DNA of 64,000 nt from the NCBI GenBank assembly GCA_041915365.1, contig JAYSBP010000001.1, positions 248,001 to 312,000 on the forward strand. The letters are read 5' to 3'. Both the position numbers and the translations under genes were made by a program. Positions 1 to 8,076 of the stretch are shown piece by piece. The stretch comes from UBA6016 sp041915365 (GTDB taxonomy: Bacteria; Campylobacterota; Campylobacteria; Campylobacterales; UBA6016). Under the pieces are notes generated by a model, which worked only from the letters and a program-made list of their open reading frames with translations, did not search any database and was not told the origin of the DNA. How positions within the stretch are numbered: the first letter of the stretch is position 1; each line of letters opens with the position of its first letter.

Positions 1-39
1 GAATATGATATGCCTCTATTTAGAGTGGAAAAGGCTTAA
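1..39 (+). CDS. accB: Biotin carboxyl carrier protein of acetyl-CoA carboxylase, C-terminal end only
   Basis: Only the last twelve codons and the TAA stop lie in the window; the gene continues off the left edge. The visible tail EYDMPLFRVEKA resembles the last beta strand of biotinyl domains, which in E. coli AccB ends FDEPLVVIE. The tail, and the accC gene starting three bases after the stop, make accB the obvious call, although the biotinylated lysine itself is outside the window. It would carry the biotin that AccC carboxylates for fatty-acid synthesis. Confidence 0.75.
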   Translation, partial: EYDMPLFRVEKA

Positions 40-42
40 TCA

Positions 43-1389
43 GTGGCAAAAAAAGAACTCAAAAGAATACTTGTCGCCAATAGGGGCGAAATAGCGCTAA
101 GAGCTATCAGAACAATAAAAGAAATGGGTAAAGTAGCTATCGCTGTATACTCTACGGCAGACAGAGATGCTTTGTACCTCAAATATGCGGATGCGGCCGT
201 GTGCATAGGCGGCGAAAAATCTGCGCAAAGCTATCTGAATATTCCAGCGATAATAGCTGCGGCTGAAGTAACAGAAGCGGATGCAATATTCCCGGGATAC
301 GGCTTTTTGTCAGAAAACGAGAATTTCGTTGAAGTGTGCGAAAAACACGGAATAGCTTTCATAGGACCCTCAACTACCGTTATGAACCTTATGAGTGATA
401 AATCAAAAGCGAAAGATGTCATGAGGGAAGCCGGAATACCTGTCATCCCTGGCTCTGCCGGTATCATCACAAATATGGAAGATGCCAAAAAGACTGCGGC
501 AGAAATAGGCTACCCCGTAATAATGAAAGCTTCAGCCGGCGGTGGCGGCAGAGGCATGAGAGTTGTAGAAGACGAAAGCTACCTAGAAAATGCATATCTA
601 GCGGCAAGCTCTGAAGCGGAGTCTGCTTTTGGCGACGGCTCTATATACATGGAAAAGTACATCAAAAAGCCAAGACACATAGAGATGCAAGTGGTTGCCG
701 ACAAATATGGCAACGTAATACATCTTGGCGAGAGAGATTGCTCACTTCAAAGAAGACACCAAAAACTAATAGAGGAATCCCCGGCAATACTGCTTGACGA
801 GGCAACAAGAAAAAAACTGCATGAAACGGCAGTTAAAGCTACAAAATATATTAAATATGAAAATGCCGGAACATTTGAGTTTTTGGCAGATGAGCAACGA
901 AACTTCTATTTTATGGAAATGAATACAAGGCTCCAAGTAGAGCACCCAGTAAGTGAAATGGTATCTGGCGTTGACATAATAGAACTAATGATAAAAGTAG
1001 CTGAAGGCGAAGAGCTGCCGTCACAAGAGACGATTACATTAAAAGGCCACTCAATAGAGTGCAGAATAACAGCCGAAGACCCAGTAAGATTCCTACCAAA
1101 TCCTGGCAAAATCAAACAATGGATAGCTCCAGGTGGAAGAAATGTAAGGGTTGATAGTCACTGCTACGCTGGCTATATCGTGCCTCCACACTACGATTCA
1201 CTCATCGGTAAGCTGATAGTTTGGGGAGAAACAAGAGACAGAGCAATAGCCAAAATGAGTGAAGCGCTCAGAGAATTTGAAGTTGGTGGTATCAAGACGA
1301 CTATAGATTTCCATAAAAAAATGATGGCAAATCCTGATTTTGTATCAAATAACTACGATACTAAGTATTTGGAAAATTACAAGGGCTAG
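43..1389 (+). CDS. accC: Biotin carboxylase subunit of acetyl-CoA carboxylase
   Basis: This cytoplasmic enzyme uses ATP and bicarbonate to carboxylate the biotin on AccB, the first half-reaction of malonyl-CoA synthesis. The 448 residues match the usual length. The N-terminal biotin-carboxylase domain opens with ILVANRGEIA near residue 9. The ATP-grasp domain shows the glycine-rich loop GGGGRGM near residues 166-172 and the catalytic segment EMNTRLQVEH near residue 292. The C-terminal domain follows. The start is GTG, three bases after the accB stop, so the two are translated together. A hairpin terminator overlaps the 3' end, so accB-accC probably ends a transcript here. Confidence 0.97.
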   Translation: MAKKELKRILVANRGEIALRAIRTIKEMGKVAIAVYSTADRDALYLKYADAAVCIGGEKSAQSYLNIPAIIAAAEVTEADAIFPGYGFLSENENFVEVCEKHGIAFIGPSTTVMNLMSDKSKAKDVMREAGIPVIPGSAGIITNMEDAKKTAAEIGYPVIMKASAGGGGRGMRVVEDESYLENAYLAASSEAESAFGDGSIYMEKYIKKPRHIEMQVVADKYGNVIHLGERDCSLQRRHQKLIEESPAILLDEATRKKLHETAVKATKYIKYENAGTFEFLADEQRNFYFMEMNTRLQVEHPVSEMVSGVDIIELMIKVAEGEELPSQETITLKGHSIECRITAEDPVRFLPNPGKIKQWIAPGGRNVRVDSHCYAGYIVPPHYDSLIGKLIVWGETRDRAIAKMSEALREFEVGGIKTTIDFHKKMMANPDFVSNNYDTKYLENYKG

Positions 1390-1407
1390 CAAAAAGCTAC
1401 CCTTTTT
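1381..1407 (+). terminator. Rho-independent terminator after accC
   Basis: AAGGGCTAGC (1381-1390) pairs with GCTACCCTT (1396-1404) with one bulged base, and a run of T follows at 1403-1407. The hairpin overlaps the last codons and stop of accC. Confidence 0.6.
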
Positions 1408-1457
1408 GGAACGGATTTTGTTTTTAAAAGGCAAAAATACCGAAAAAAGGTTGACCG

Positions 1458-1880
1458 ATGAAGATAGGTGAATACAAAGTAACTGACTACGGCACAAAAC
1501 AATTAAAAAATGACAAAAAAATGGAGTCGACGCAAACAGAAGGCACTAGCTCTGCGACAACTACAGAAAATAGTCTTACATCCAAAAATGCGGCTTTTGT
1601 TAGCGATGTAAAAGCCATCAATGAGACAATGCTGGGGATTGAGCTTGCAAATAGTTCAATGCAGAAAATAAGCGGCGACAAAATGGAAGAAGCCGTAAAA
1701 GACCTAAGAAATATCACGGCTTCACTAAAAGATATGTTGTCAAAAAGCTTTGCCGCAACAAATGAGAGCAAAGAAGACTACAGCGTTGATGCGATCAAAA
1801 CAAAACTACAGGGGACAAACCCAACAAATCTTCACGATTTCGATTACCTAGCCACAAAAGCAACAAGCCTTCTCGCATAA
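1458..1880 (+). CDS. Hypothetical soluble protein, 140 residues
   Basis: I do not recognise a family. There is no signal peptide or membrane segment. The first 45 residues are rich in Ser, Thr, Lys and Glu and look disordered; the rest looks helical, with a conserved-looking middle (residues 50-95) of amphipathic character and a short helical tail. An AAAGG-like ribosome site lies just before the ATG, and strong terminators flank the gene, so it is probably transcribed alone. It sits between accC and a surA-like gene and about 1 kb before a flagellin gene, so a flagellar role is possible but not shown. Confidence 0.7.
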   Translation: MKIGEYKVTDYGTKQLKNDKKMESTQTEGTSSATTTENSLTSKNAAFVSDVKAINETMLGIELANSSMQKISGDKMEEAVKDLRNITASLKDMLSKSFAATNESKEDYSVDAIKTKLQGTNPTNLHDFDYLATKATSLLA

Positions 1881-1886
1881 AAAATT

Positions 1887-1910
1887 GAGAGGGAGCGCCT
1901 CTCTTTTTTT
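1887..1910 (+). terminator. Terminator between convergent genes
   Basis: GAGAGG (1887-1892) and CCTCTC (1898-1903) form a stem with a five-base loop, followed by seven T. An A-rich stretch on the other side means it could also serve the minus-strand surA-like gene that ends at 1909. Confidence 0.8.
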
Positions 1911-2742
1911 AATTTGGCAATCTAATAACTTTTACTTTCGCTGCAGCCTTTAACTTCTCAAAATAATCTTTTATCGCATCTTCTTCTTTTTTAGATGACA
2001 TCTTCTCGCTAACTTCGTTTCTAACCGCCTCAAACTCTGGCACACTAAAATCTTTTTTATCTTTTATATAAAACGAAACAAACTCTTCTTTAACCGGTAA
2101 AATTTGACTAAAAGAGCCGTCAGCCGTATTTTTGAGTATATATACCAATGACGGGTCAAGAGTTTTTGTATCTATCGATATTTCCTCTTTTGTCACTGAA
2201 GGCTCGCTTGTCATTGGAGAACCTATAAGTCTCACCAGAGCACTCTTGTCTTTTGATGAATATTGAATCGCATCTATTATTGACGGAGTAGAAAACTCTT
2301 GTTTATTATTTTCGTAATATAGTTTCAAGTCTTTTTCGTCAACAGGGGTGAACTTTTGATAGGTAATTTTTTGAAACAGCCTCTCTCTAGCCATTTTATT
2401 TTTCACATCCGTTTTATACTCGCTATAGCTTATTAGTCTTGCACTCAAAGCATCTTGAAACTGAGTTAATGTCATTTTATTAGAAGCTGCTATTTGCTCT
2501 ATTTTTCTGTCAACGTCAAAGTCTTCAATCTGAATATTTTGCTTTGCAAGTTCAGCTTCTTCTAGTTTTTGCTCAATCAAAGCCTCAACTGCATCTTTTC
2601 TCGATATCTTTCTTTGCTCGCTGAGCTTGACTATCTCGTACATAGTCACAACCTTGCCGTTTACCGTCAAAGCTACACCGTCCACAACTCCGGCATTAAG
2701 CACGCAAGCTGCTGCAATCGAACAAAAAAACATCTTTTTCAT
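1909..2742 (-). CDS. SurA/PEB4-type periplasmic chaperone (SurA N-terminal domain)
   Basis: The 277-residue protein begins with a signal peptide (MKKMFFCSIAAACVLNAGVV) and is expected in the periplasm, where this family escorts unfolded outer-membrane proteins. The N-terminal part (about residues 24-150) has the SurA_N pattern of helices, including ALTVNGKVVTMYEI and a DAVEALIEQKLEEAEL helix. The middle (about 150-245) could be a divergent parvulin domain but lacks clear catalytic signature residues. A helix rich in Glu and Lys closes the protein. It is close in size to PEB4 and Cj1289-like proteins of Campylobacter. Its neighbours are a divergent flagellin and a convergent unknown gene. Confidence 0.8.
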   Translation of the reverse strand: MKKMFFCSIAAACVLNAGVVDGVALTVNGKVVTMYEIVKLSEQRKISRKDAVEALIEQKLEEAELAKQNIQIEDFDVDRKIEQIAASNKMTLTQFQDALSARLISYSEYKTDVKNKMARERLFQKITYQKFTPVDEKDLKLYYENNKQEFSTPSIIDAIQYSSKDKSALVRLIGSPMTSEPSVTKEEISIDTKTLDPSLVYILKNTADGSFSQILPVKEEFVSFYIKDKKDFSVPEFEAVRNEVSEKMSSKKEEDAIKDYFEKLKAAAKVKVIRLPN

Positions 2743-2847
2743 CAGTAGTCCATATAAAGTTAAATTGCTTTCATTTTACTACATTTATCTTTTAACTCTA
2801 GGCCGTGCGAAGCTTATAAATATTAGCCAAAGCAAACAAATAAAAAG

Positions 2848-2865
2848 TTGGAACGCTTTGTGCTT
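2848..2865 (+). promoter_or_regulatory. Sigma54-type (-24/-12) promoter for flagellin 1
   Basis: TTGGAACGCTTTGTGCTT has GG at 2850-2851 and GC at 2862-2863, separated by exactly the ten bases that RpoN promoters need. GGAAC upstream is the usual form in Campylobacter and Helicobacter. Only one base of the -12 TTGC element is off. Transcription would begin about 2875, some 20 bases before the flagellin ATG. Confidence 0.75.
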
Positions 2866-2897
2866 TAATCCTGAAAAATTCAACTAAAGGTTTGAAG

Positions 2898-4424
2898 ATG
2901 GGCTTTCGAATCAACACAAACGTAGCGGCAATGAACGCACACAACTATGGGGTTATGAACAATAGAGAACTTGATAGCGCACTATCAAAACTCTCATCTG
3001 GTCTTAGAATTAATACGGCAGCAGATGACGCATCCGGTATGTCTATTGCGGATAGTTTGAAATCTCAGGCAAACGCTCTAGGCCAAGCTGTTAGAAACGC
3101 GAATGACGCTATCGGTATCATCCAGACTGCAGACAAAGCGATGGATGAGCAGATCAAAATACTAGATACCATTAAAGTAAAAGCAACACAGGCGGCTCAA
3201 GACGGTCAAAGTGCACTTTCACGACAAGCGCTTCAAAATGACGTCGTAAGACTTCTTGAAGAACTTGACAATATTGCCACAACAACATCATTTAACGGTA
3301 TGAGCCTTCTTGCTGGAGCTTTCACAAACAAAGAGTTTCAAATAGGCGCATACTCAAACCAAACGGTAAGAGCTTCAATCGGCGCCACAAGCTCTGACAA
3401 AATAGGTTCTGTTAGATATGAAACATCAAAAACAATAAGTGCGGCTGGAATTGCTGCCCTTGTCTTCTCAAACTCTGACGGCACCCAAACAACACTACAA
3501 GGTGTTAAAATTTCAAACAGCGCCGGAACTGGTCTTGGCGTTCTTGCCGAGGCTATCAATAAAGCGTCAGATACAACTGGCGTTAGAGCAAGCTATAGAG
3601 TTGTTACGACTGGTTCCGCCGCGGTCGCAGCAGGAGATGTGAGGAACCTAAGGATTAACGGCATCACTATAGGCGATATTTTGGATATGAAAGAGAGTGA
3701 CTCAAACGGCAACCTAGTCAATGCAATTAATGCTGTAACTCACCAAACAGGTGTTTACGCTAGTATAGATATTATGGGTAGACTAAATCTAACGTCAACT
3801 GATGGCAGAGGTATTAATGTACAAACCGGAAGCGCTGGTGGTATATATGAATCACCTGGAATTCTCGGCTTGCATATGTCTGGTGCAGCGACTGCGGCAA
3901 TGGATACAAGTAATTACGGTAGATTGACGCTTGTTACACTAAGCTCAAAAGATATCATAGTTGACGACGCAAATAACTACCTAGATAAAGATTTGAACTC
4001 TGCTGGCTCAACGACATCCATGAACCTTAGGGATGTAAGAGGTAACTTCCTAGCTACACAAGGTCTTGCGGCTGGCGCATACGCAAACGGCGCAGAATCT
4101 GGTGCATCCTCAAAATATCTAGGCTCAGGTGTGACCACAAGAACTGGCGCAATGATGGTTATGGATATTGCTGAGTCAGCCATGAAACAGCTTGATAGAA
4201 TTAGAGCAGACCTTGGTTCTGCGCAACAGCAGCTGACAGTTACGATAAACAACATATCTGTCACACAAGTGTCTGTTACGACAGCAGAGTCTCAAATTAG
4301 AGACGTTGACTTTGCCGAGGAGTCTGCAAACTTCTCAAAAAGAAATATCCTTGCTCAGTCTGGCTCTTTTGCTATGGCTCAGGCAAACACGATACAGCAA
4401 AACGTACTCAAACTTCTTCAATAA
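2898..4424 (+). CDS. flaB: Flagellin (FlaB-like, sigma54-type promoter)
   Basis: This is a flagellar filament subunit of 508 residues. The N-terminal D0/D1 segment (MGFRINTNVAAMNAHN through about residue 150) and the C-terminal D1/D0 segment ending in QNVLKLLQ are highly conserved, and the middle (about 170-400) is the variable exposed part. Reading from a TTG six bases upstream adds two residues, but the ATG has the ribosome site AAGG at the right distance and gives the normal MGFRINTN start. The sigma54 promoter is why I call it FlaB-like. It is followed by maf and faces a second flagellin across it. Ser/Thr residues in the middle are candidates for glycosylation by Maf. Confidence 0.95.
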   Translation: MGFRINTNVAAMNAHNYGVMNNRELDSALSKLSSGLRINTAADDASGMSIADSLKSQANALGQAVRNANDAIGIIQTADKAMDEQIKILDTIKVKATQAAQDGQSALSRQALQNDVVRLLEELDNIATTTSFNGMSLLAGAFTNKEFQIGAYSNQTVRASIGATSSDKIGSVRYETSKTISAAGIAALVFSNSDGTQTTLQGVKISNSAGTGLGVLAEAINKASDTTGVRASYRVVTTGSAAVAAGDVRNLRINGITIGDILDMKESDSNGNLVNAINAVTHQTGVYASIDIMGRLNLTSTDGRGINVQTGSAGGIYESPGILGLHMSGAATAAMDTSNYGRLTLVTLSSKDIIVDDANNYLDKDLNSAGSTTSMNLRDVRGNFLATQGLAAGAYANGAESGASSKYLGSGVTTRTGAMMVMDIAESAMKQLDRIRADLGSAQQQLTVTINNISVTQVSVTTAESQIRDVDFAEESANFSKRNILAQSGSFAMAQANTIQQNVLKLLQ

Positions 4425-4433
4425 TATTTTCGG

Positions 4434-4449
4434 AGGGGCTTTTGCCCCT
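4434..4449 (+). terminator. Hairpin between flagellin and maf
   Basis: AGGGGC (4434-4439) and GCCCCT (4444-4449) form a perfect six-base stem with a four-base loop, just after the flagellin stop. No T run follows, so it may only reduce read-through into maf or stabilise the flagellin mRNA. Confidence 0.4.
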
Positions 4450-4504
4450 ATTGCGAGTTCTACACACCCATAAAAAAATCACAAACTCCACGCCAAGGCT
4501 TCAA

Positions 4505-6421
4505 ATGAACAGTGATATTTACTATAAAAATTTAAATGCTTTAGAAGCAGTAAATCCAACGCTATATTATAAACTTTCATCCATAACCGAAAATACAAAA
4601 TATGACGTCACACTTTCTACAAAAGACCCACTAGATATAAATCTCATAGAAATAGCCGGTAAAAAAAAGATGTACGCAAATCCTGTAGAGGAAACATTAA
4701 AACAAATTACCGGTTTTGAGGAGTATCTGAGATATCCATTTTTGGCCTTTTATGGCTTTGGCAATGGGGTGTTTTTGAAAGCTATTTTACAAAATGAAGT
4801 GCATAAAAAAGTAGTTGTTATCGAACCTGAAGAGGAGATTCTTTTTATAGCTTTGCACTTTGTAGATTTTAGTGAAGAAATCAAAAACGAGAGGCTAGTA
4901 TTGTTTCTTGAGGCGAATGCAGACTATCCGGCGATAAGATGGTTCATCGGCACAAACAAATTTGGGCAGTTTTTGAAAACATATACTCTACAGATAATGT
5001 CGCCTTACTACAACAAATATCAAGGCAATATGGTCAAAGTCAATAAAATCTTTGTAGATGCAATTTTGCATTTTATTAGGGCTCACGGCAATGATGCAGA
5101 GGACTCACTGATTGGAATAGACCATTTTTGGCAGAACATACCTAGAATGTTAAAAAATCCGTCTTTTTATGAGCTTTTGGGCAAAAAAAATGCAGATACA
5201 GCCATTATAGTCTCAACTGGGCCATCACTAACAAAACAGCTTCCGCTACTAAAAGAGATACAGAGGCACGTAACCATTATTAGTGTTGATGCAAGTATGC
5301 CAATCTTGGAAAAATGGGGAATAAAGCCCGACATCGTTACATCGCTCGAAAGAGTCAAAGAGACTGCAAAGTTTTTTAAAAATACAAGCAAAAAATTTCA
5401 AAAAGATGTGGTATTCCTATCATCCGCATTGCAACATAAAGAAATATATAAAAATATAAAAGATGGGCAACTGGTCGTTGCGATGAGGCCTTTTGGGTAT
5501 ATGCAATTACTGGGCATAGACGATTATGGATATATCGGAATCGGAATGAGTAGTGCCAATATGGCTTTTGAGCTTGCCTTCTTGATGGACTATAAATCTG
5601 TAGTATTTATCGGGCAAGATCTTGCGTATGGAAGCGACGGAAAAAGCCATGCTCAAAATCACGTATACGGGGAAGATGAGGTAAAAACCAAAGATGGTGA
5701 TAGTTTTATAACAGCATATGGCGGAAACGGCATGGCAAGAACAAACGATATTTGGAGAATGTTTTTGGGCTTCTTCGTCTCTGCGATAGCAGATGCAAAA
5801 AAATATCTAATCGCCTACAACTGTACAGAGGGCGGCGTACGAATCGACGGCACAGTTGAAATACCATTTGAAGAGGCGATGTCTAAGTTGGTTGATAGAG
5901 GCTTTGTAAAAGAGCAAATAAAGCTAGAAGCTCCATCCGATAAAACGTATGCAAAACACATAAGGCATGTACATAAAAATTTAAAAACAATGCTCAAATA
6001 CGCAAAAGATGCCAAAAAATCGATAGAAAAACTATTTTTAGATGTTGCAAAAGAGTGCACCACATTGGAAAATCTAAACAAAGCTAACAAGCTAGAAAAA
6101 ATCAACTTCGATAGAGTAAAAAAACTACTAGAGAGAATAGATGTTCTAAAAGAGATTTCTGCAACGGAGACTTTTAGAAGAATGTTTTGGGATACGACGC
6201 AGTCTTACATATTATCGCAGGAGCTTGATTTAGCCGTTATAGCCGTTAAGCCATTTAAGACTGAGATTGAGCAAAAAGCGAAAATGATAGAGTTTTTATT
6301 TGGACATAAAGCTTGGCTTTTTATGCTGGCTGGCGGCATAGATGCGGTACTTATAACTATAGAAAAAAATAAATATTTAATAGACGAAGAGCTTGAGAGG
6401 CTAAAAACGAAAAAAGGCTGA
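4505..6421 (+). CDS. maf: Motility accessory factor Maf (DUF115), flagellin nonulosonate transferase
   Basis: Maf proteins are cytoplasmic and attach pseudaminic or legionaminic acid type sugars to flagellin before export. The 638-residue protein has the DUF115 core in its middle: AIIVSTGPSLTKQLPLL near residue 235, then SVDASMPILEKWGIKPDIV, and GQDLAYGSDGKSHA near residue 375. A long N-terminal region and a helical C-terminal tail flank it. A TTG-initiated reading would start inside the preceding hairpin at 4442 with residues unlike the family; ATG at 4505 has an AAGG ribosome site. It lies between two flagellins, its likely substrates. I saw no G tract of the type that phase-varies C. jejuni maf genes. 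Confidence 0.9.
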   Translation: MNSDIYYKNLNALEAVNPTLYYKLSSITENTKYDVTLSTKDPLDINLIEIAGKKKMYANPVEETLKQITGFEEYLRYPFLAFYGFGNGVFLKAILQNEVHKKVVVIEPEEEILFIALHFVDFSEEIKNERLVLFLEANADYPAIRWFIGTNKFGQFLKTYTLQIMSPYYNKYQGNMVKVNKIFVDAILHFIRAHGNDAEDSLIGIDHFWQNIPRMLKNPSFYELLGKKNADTAIIVSTGPSLTKQLPLLKEIQRHVTIISVDASMPILEKWGIKPDIVTSLERVKETAKFFKNTSKKFQKDVVFLSSALQHKEIYKNIKDGQLVVAMRPFGYMQLLGIDDYGYIGIGMSSANMAFELAFLMDYKSVVFIGQDLAYGSDGKSHAQNHVYGEDEVKTKDGDSFITAYGGNGMARTNDIWRMFLGFFVSAIADAKKYLIAYNCTEGGVRIDGTVEIPFEEAMSKLVDRGFVKEQIKLEAPSDKTYAKHIRHVHKNLKTMLKYAKDAKKSIEKLFLDVAKECTTLENLNKANKLEKINFDRVKKLLERIDVLKEISATETFRRMFWDTTQSYILSQELDLAVIAVKPFKTEIEQKAKMIEFLFGHKAWLFMLAGGIDAVLITIEKNKYLIDEELERLKTKKG

Positions 6422-6441
6422 ATGGGAAATCCCATCCAGCC
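6410..6441 (-). terminator. Terminator of flagellin 2, overlapping the end of maf
   Basis: On the minus strand an eleven-base near-perfect stem (6431-6441 with 6416-6426, loop of four) is followed directly by six T (6415-6410). It overlaps the last codons and stop of the plus-strand maf gene, so the same DNA both encodes the Maf tail and ends flagellin transcription. Confidence 0.85.
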
Positions 6442-6466
6442 CCAGAAACCCAGAAACTATTAAATA

Positions 6467-7942
6467 CTACTGAAGTAGTCTTAGTACGTTTTGTTGTACA
6501 GAGTTTGCTTGGCTCATAGCGTATGAACCAGATTGCGCAAGGATATTTCTTTTTGAGAAGTTAGCCGACTCAGCAGCGAAGTCAACATCTCTAATTTGAG
6601 ATTCAGCCGCTGTAACGTTAACTTGAGTTACAGAAATATTGTTAATAGTTGATGTCAACTGATTTTGTGTAGAACCAAGACCAGATCTAATTTTATCAAG
6701 CATTTTCATTGCAGACTCTGCGATGTCCATAACTAGCATAGCCCCAGCCCTTGTTGTAACACCAGCCCCAAGATAAGTACCAGAAGCAGCACCAGATTGT
6801 TGCTTATTAGCATAAGCACCGATAGCGTTACCCTCTGATACCTTCCAGTTACCAGTTACACTTCTAAGGTTTTGCGTAGTTGACTTATTGTTCGTCGCAA
6901 CCGCAGCATTTAGGTTAGTGTCAGAAGATGAAACTATAATATCTCTAGCATTTAGAGAAGTTAGCGTAAGTCTACCGTATGTAGTAACAGATGCAGTTGT
7001 AGCACCTGACATACCAGTTGCAATTATACCTCTACCATCAGTAGATGTAAGCGATAGTTTGCCTTGCTCATCTATTGAAGCAACAACACCAGTCTGAGTA
7101 GTAGCTGCATTGATAGCATTTCTTAGCGCACCATCTTCGTCGCTTGCTTTTACGGTAAGGGTACCGATAGTAATACCATTGATAACCATATTACCAGTAC
7201 TTCCGGCAGCAACAGCAGCAGATGCCGTAGCAACAACCTTCACGCTTGCTTTTACGCCAGTTACATCAGAAACCTTATTGATAGCCTCAGCCAATGCACC
7301 AAGACCTGTTCCGGCAGTATTTGATATTTTAACGCTAGCAACCGTAGTTGTAGAGCCGTCAATATTTGTAAACTTAAGAGTGTTAGAGCTACTTCCAGCC
7401 GTTAGAGTAGCAGAAGTTTCAGTTCTAACAGAACCTATTTTTGCAGACGTAGTATCGCCGATTGTTACGTTTACAGTCTCTCTTGAGTATGCACCTATTT
7501 GGAACTGCTTATTTGTAAAGCTACCAGATAGTAGGTTTAGACCATTGTAAGAAGTAGTATTAGCGATATTGTCAAGCTCTTCAAGAAGCTTGCCGATGTC
7601 GTTTTGAATAGCTTGTCTTGATTGCAAGCTTTGACCGTCCGCAGCAGCCTGCGTAGCTTTAGTTTTGATTGTATCTAGTATTTTGATTTGCTCGTCCATC
7701 GCTTTGTCAGCTGTTTGAACCATTGCAATCGCATCATTCGCATTTTTGATTGACTGACCAAGTGAGTTAGCTTGAGATTTCAAACTATCCGCAATAACCA
7801 TCCCTGATGCGTCATCCGCAGCGGTATTGATTCTAAGTCCTGAAGAAAGTCTTGATAGGGAAGTATCTAGCTCTCTGTTGTTCATGGTCGCACTTGTATG
7901 TGCATTCATCGCAGCGATGTTGGTGTTAATTCTGAAACCCAT
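6467..7942 (-). CDS. flaA: Flagellin (FlaA-like, sigma28-type promoter)
   Basis: This second filament subunit has 491 residues, with the same conserved ends as flagellin 1 (MGFRINTNIAAMNAHT at the start, QNVLRLLQ at the end). The central region is rich in Thr, Ser and Ala and differs in sequence and length. An AAGGA ribosome site precedes the ATG at 7942, and a sigma28-type promoter lies about 50-75 bases upstream. By analogy with C. jejuni, where flaA uses sigma28 and flaB sigma54, this is probably the major filament protein. It is encoded opposite to flagellin 1, with maf between the two. A strong terminator ends it. Confidence 0.95.
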   Translation of the reverse strand: MGFRINTNIAAMNAHTSATMNNRELDTSLSRLSSGLRINTAADDASGMVIADSLKSQANSLGQSIKNANDAIAMVQTADKAMDEQIKILDTIKTKATQAAADGQSLQSRQAIQNDIGKLLEELDNIANTTSYNGLNLLSGSFTNKQFQIGAYSRETVNVTIGDTTSAKIGSVRTETSATLTAGSSSNTLKFTNIDGSTTTVASVKISNTAGTGLGALAEAINKVSDVTGVKASVKVVATASAAVAAGSTGNMVINGITIGTLTVKASDEDGALRNAINAATTQTGVVASIDEQGKLSLTSTDGRGIIATGMSGATTASVTTYGRLTLTSLNARDIIVSSSDTNLNAAVATNNKSTTQNLRSVTGNWKVSEGNAIGAYANKQQSGAASGTYLGAGVTTRAGAMLVMDIAESAMKMLDKIRSGLGSTQNQLTSTINNISVTQVNVTAAESQIRDVDFAAESANFSKRNILAQSGSYAMSQANSVQQNVLRLLQ

Positions 7943-7990
7943 CTTAAATCCTTTTGTTTGATGTTCGGCATCCTTGCCTTGACAAATACA

Positions 7991-8017
7991 ATATCGAATT
8001 TTTTATAAAACAATTTA
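7991..8017 (-). promoter_or_regulatory. Sigma28 (FliA) promoter for flagellin 2
   Basis: Read on the minus strand this is TAAA (8017-8014), exactly 15 bases, then TTCGATAT (7998-7991). The FliA consensus is TAAA-N15-GCCGATAA, and Campylobacter forms keep mainly CGATA. Spacing is perfect and the position suits the flagellin start at 7942. Confidence 0.75.
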
Positions 8018-8076
8018 ATTTTTTTTGAGTAGAATTTTTCCCTTTTAAAAAAGCTAATAAATTAAGGTATTAATAT

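Noticed and set aside
4442..4504. TTG start of maf at 4442
   Set aside because: It lies inside the hairpin after flagellin 1 and adds residues with no family support; ATG 4505 is preferred.
4505..6421. Homopolymer-driven phase variation of the flagellar maf gene
   Set aside because: C. jejuni maf genes vary through long G tracts. None is present here; the A8 runs near 4661 and 5180 are common in AT-rich coding DNA.
7110..7550. Long open frame opposite flagellin 2, reading as a 146-residue hydrophobic protein
   Set aside because: It is the complement of a Thr/Ser/Ala-rich flagellin region, giving low-complexity Val/Ala/Pro sequence with no ribosome site; the flagellin frame is certain.
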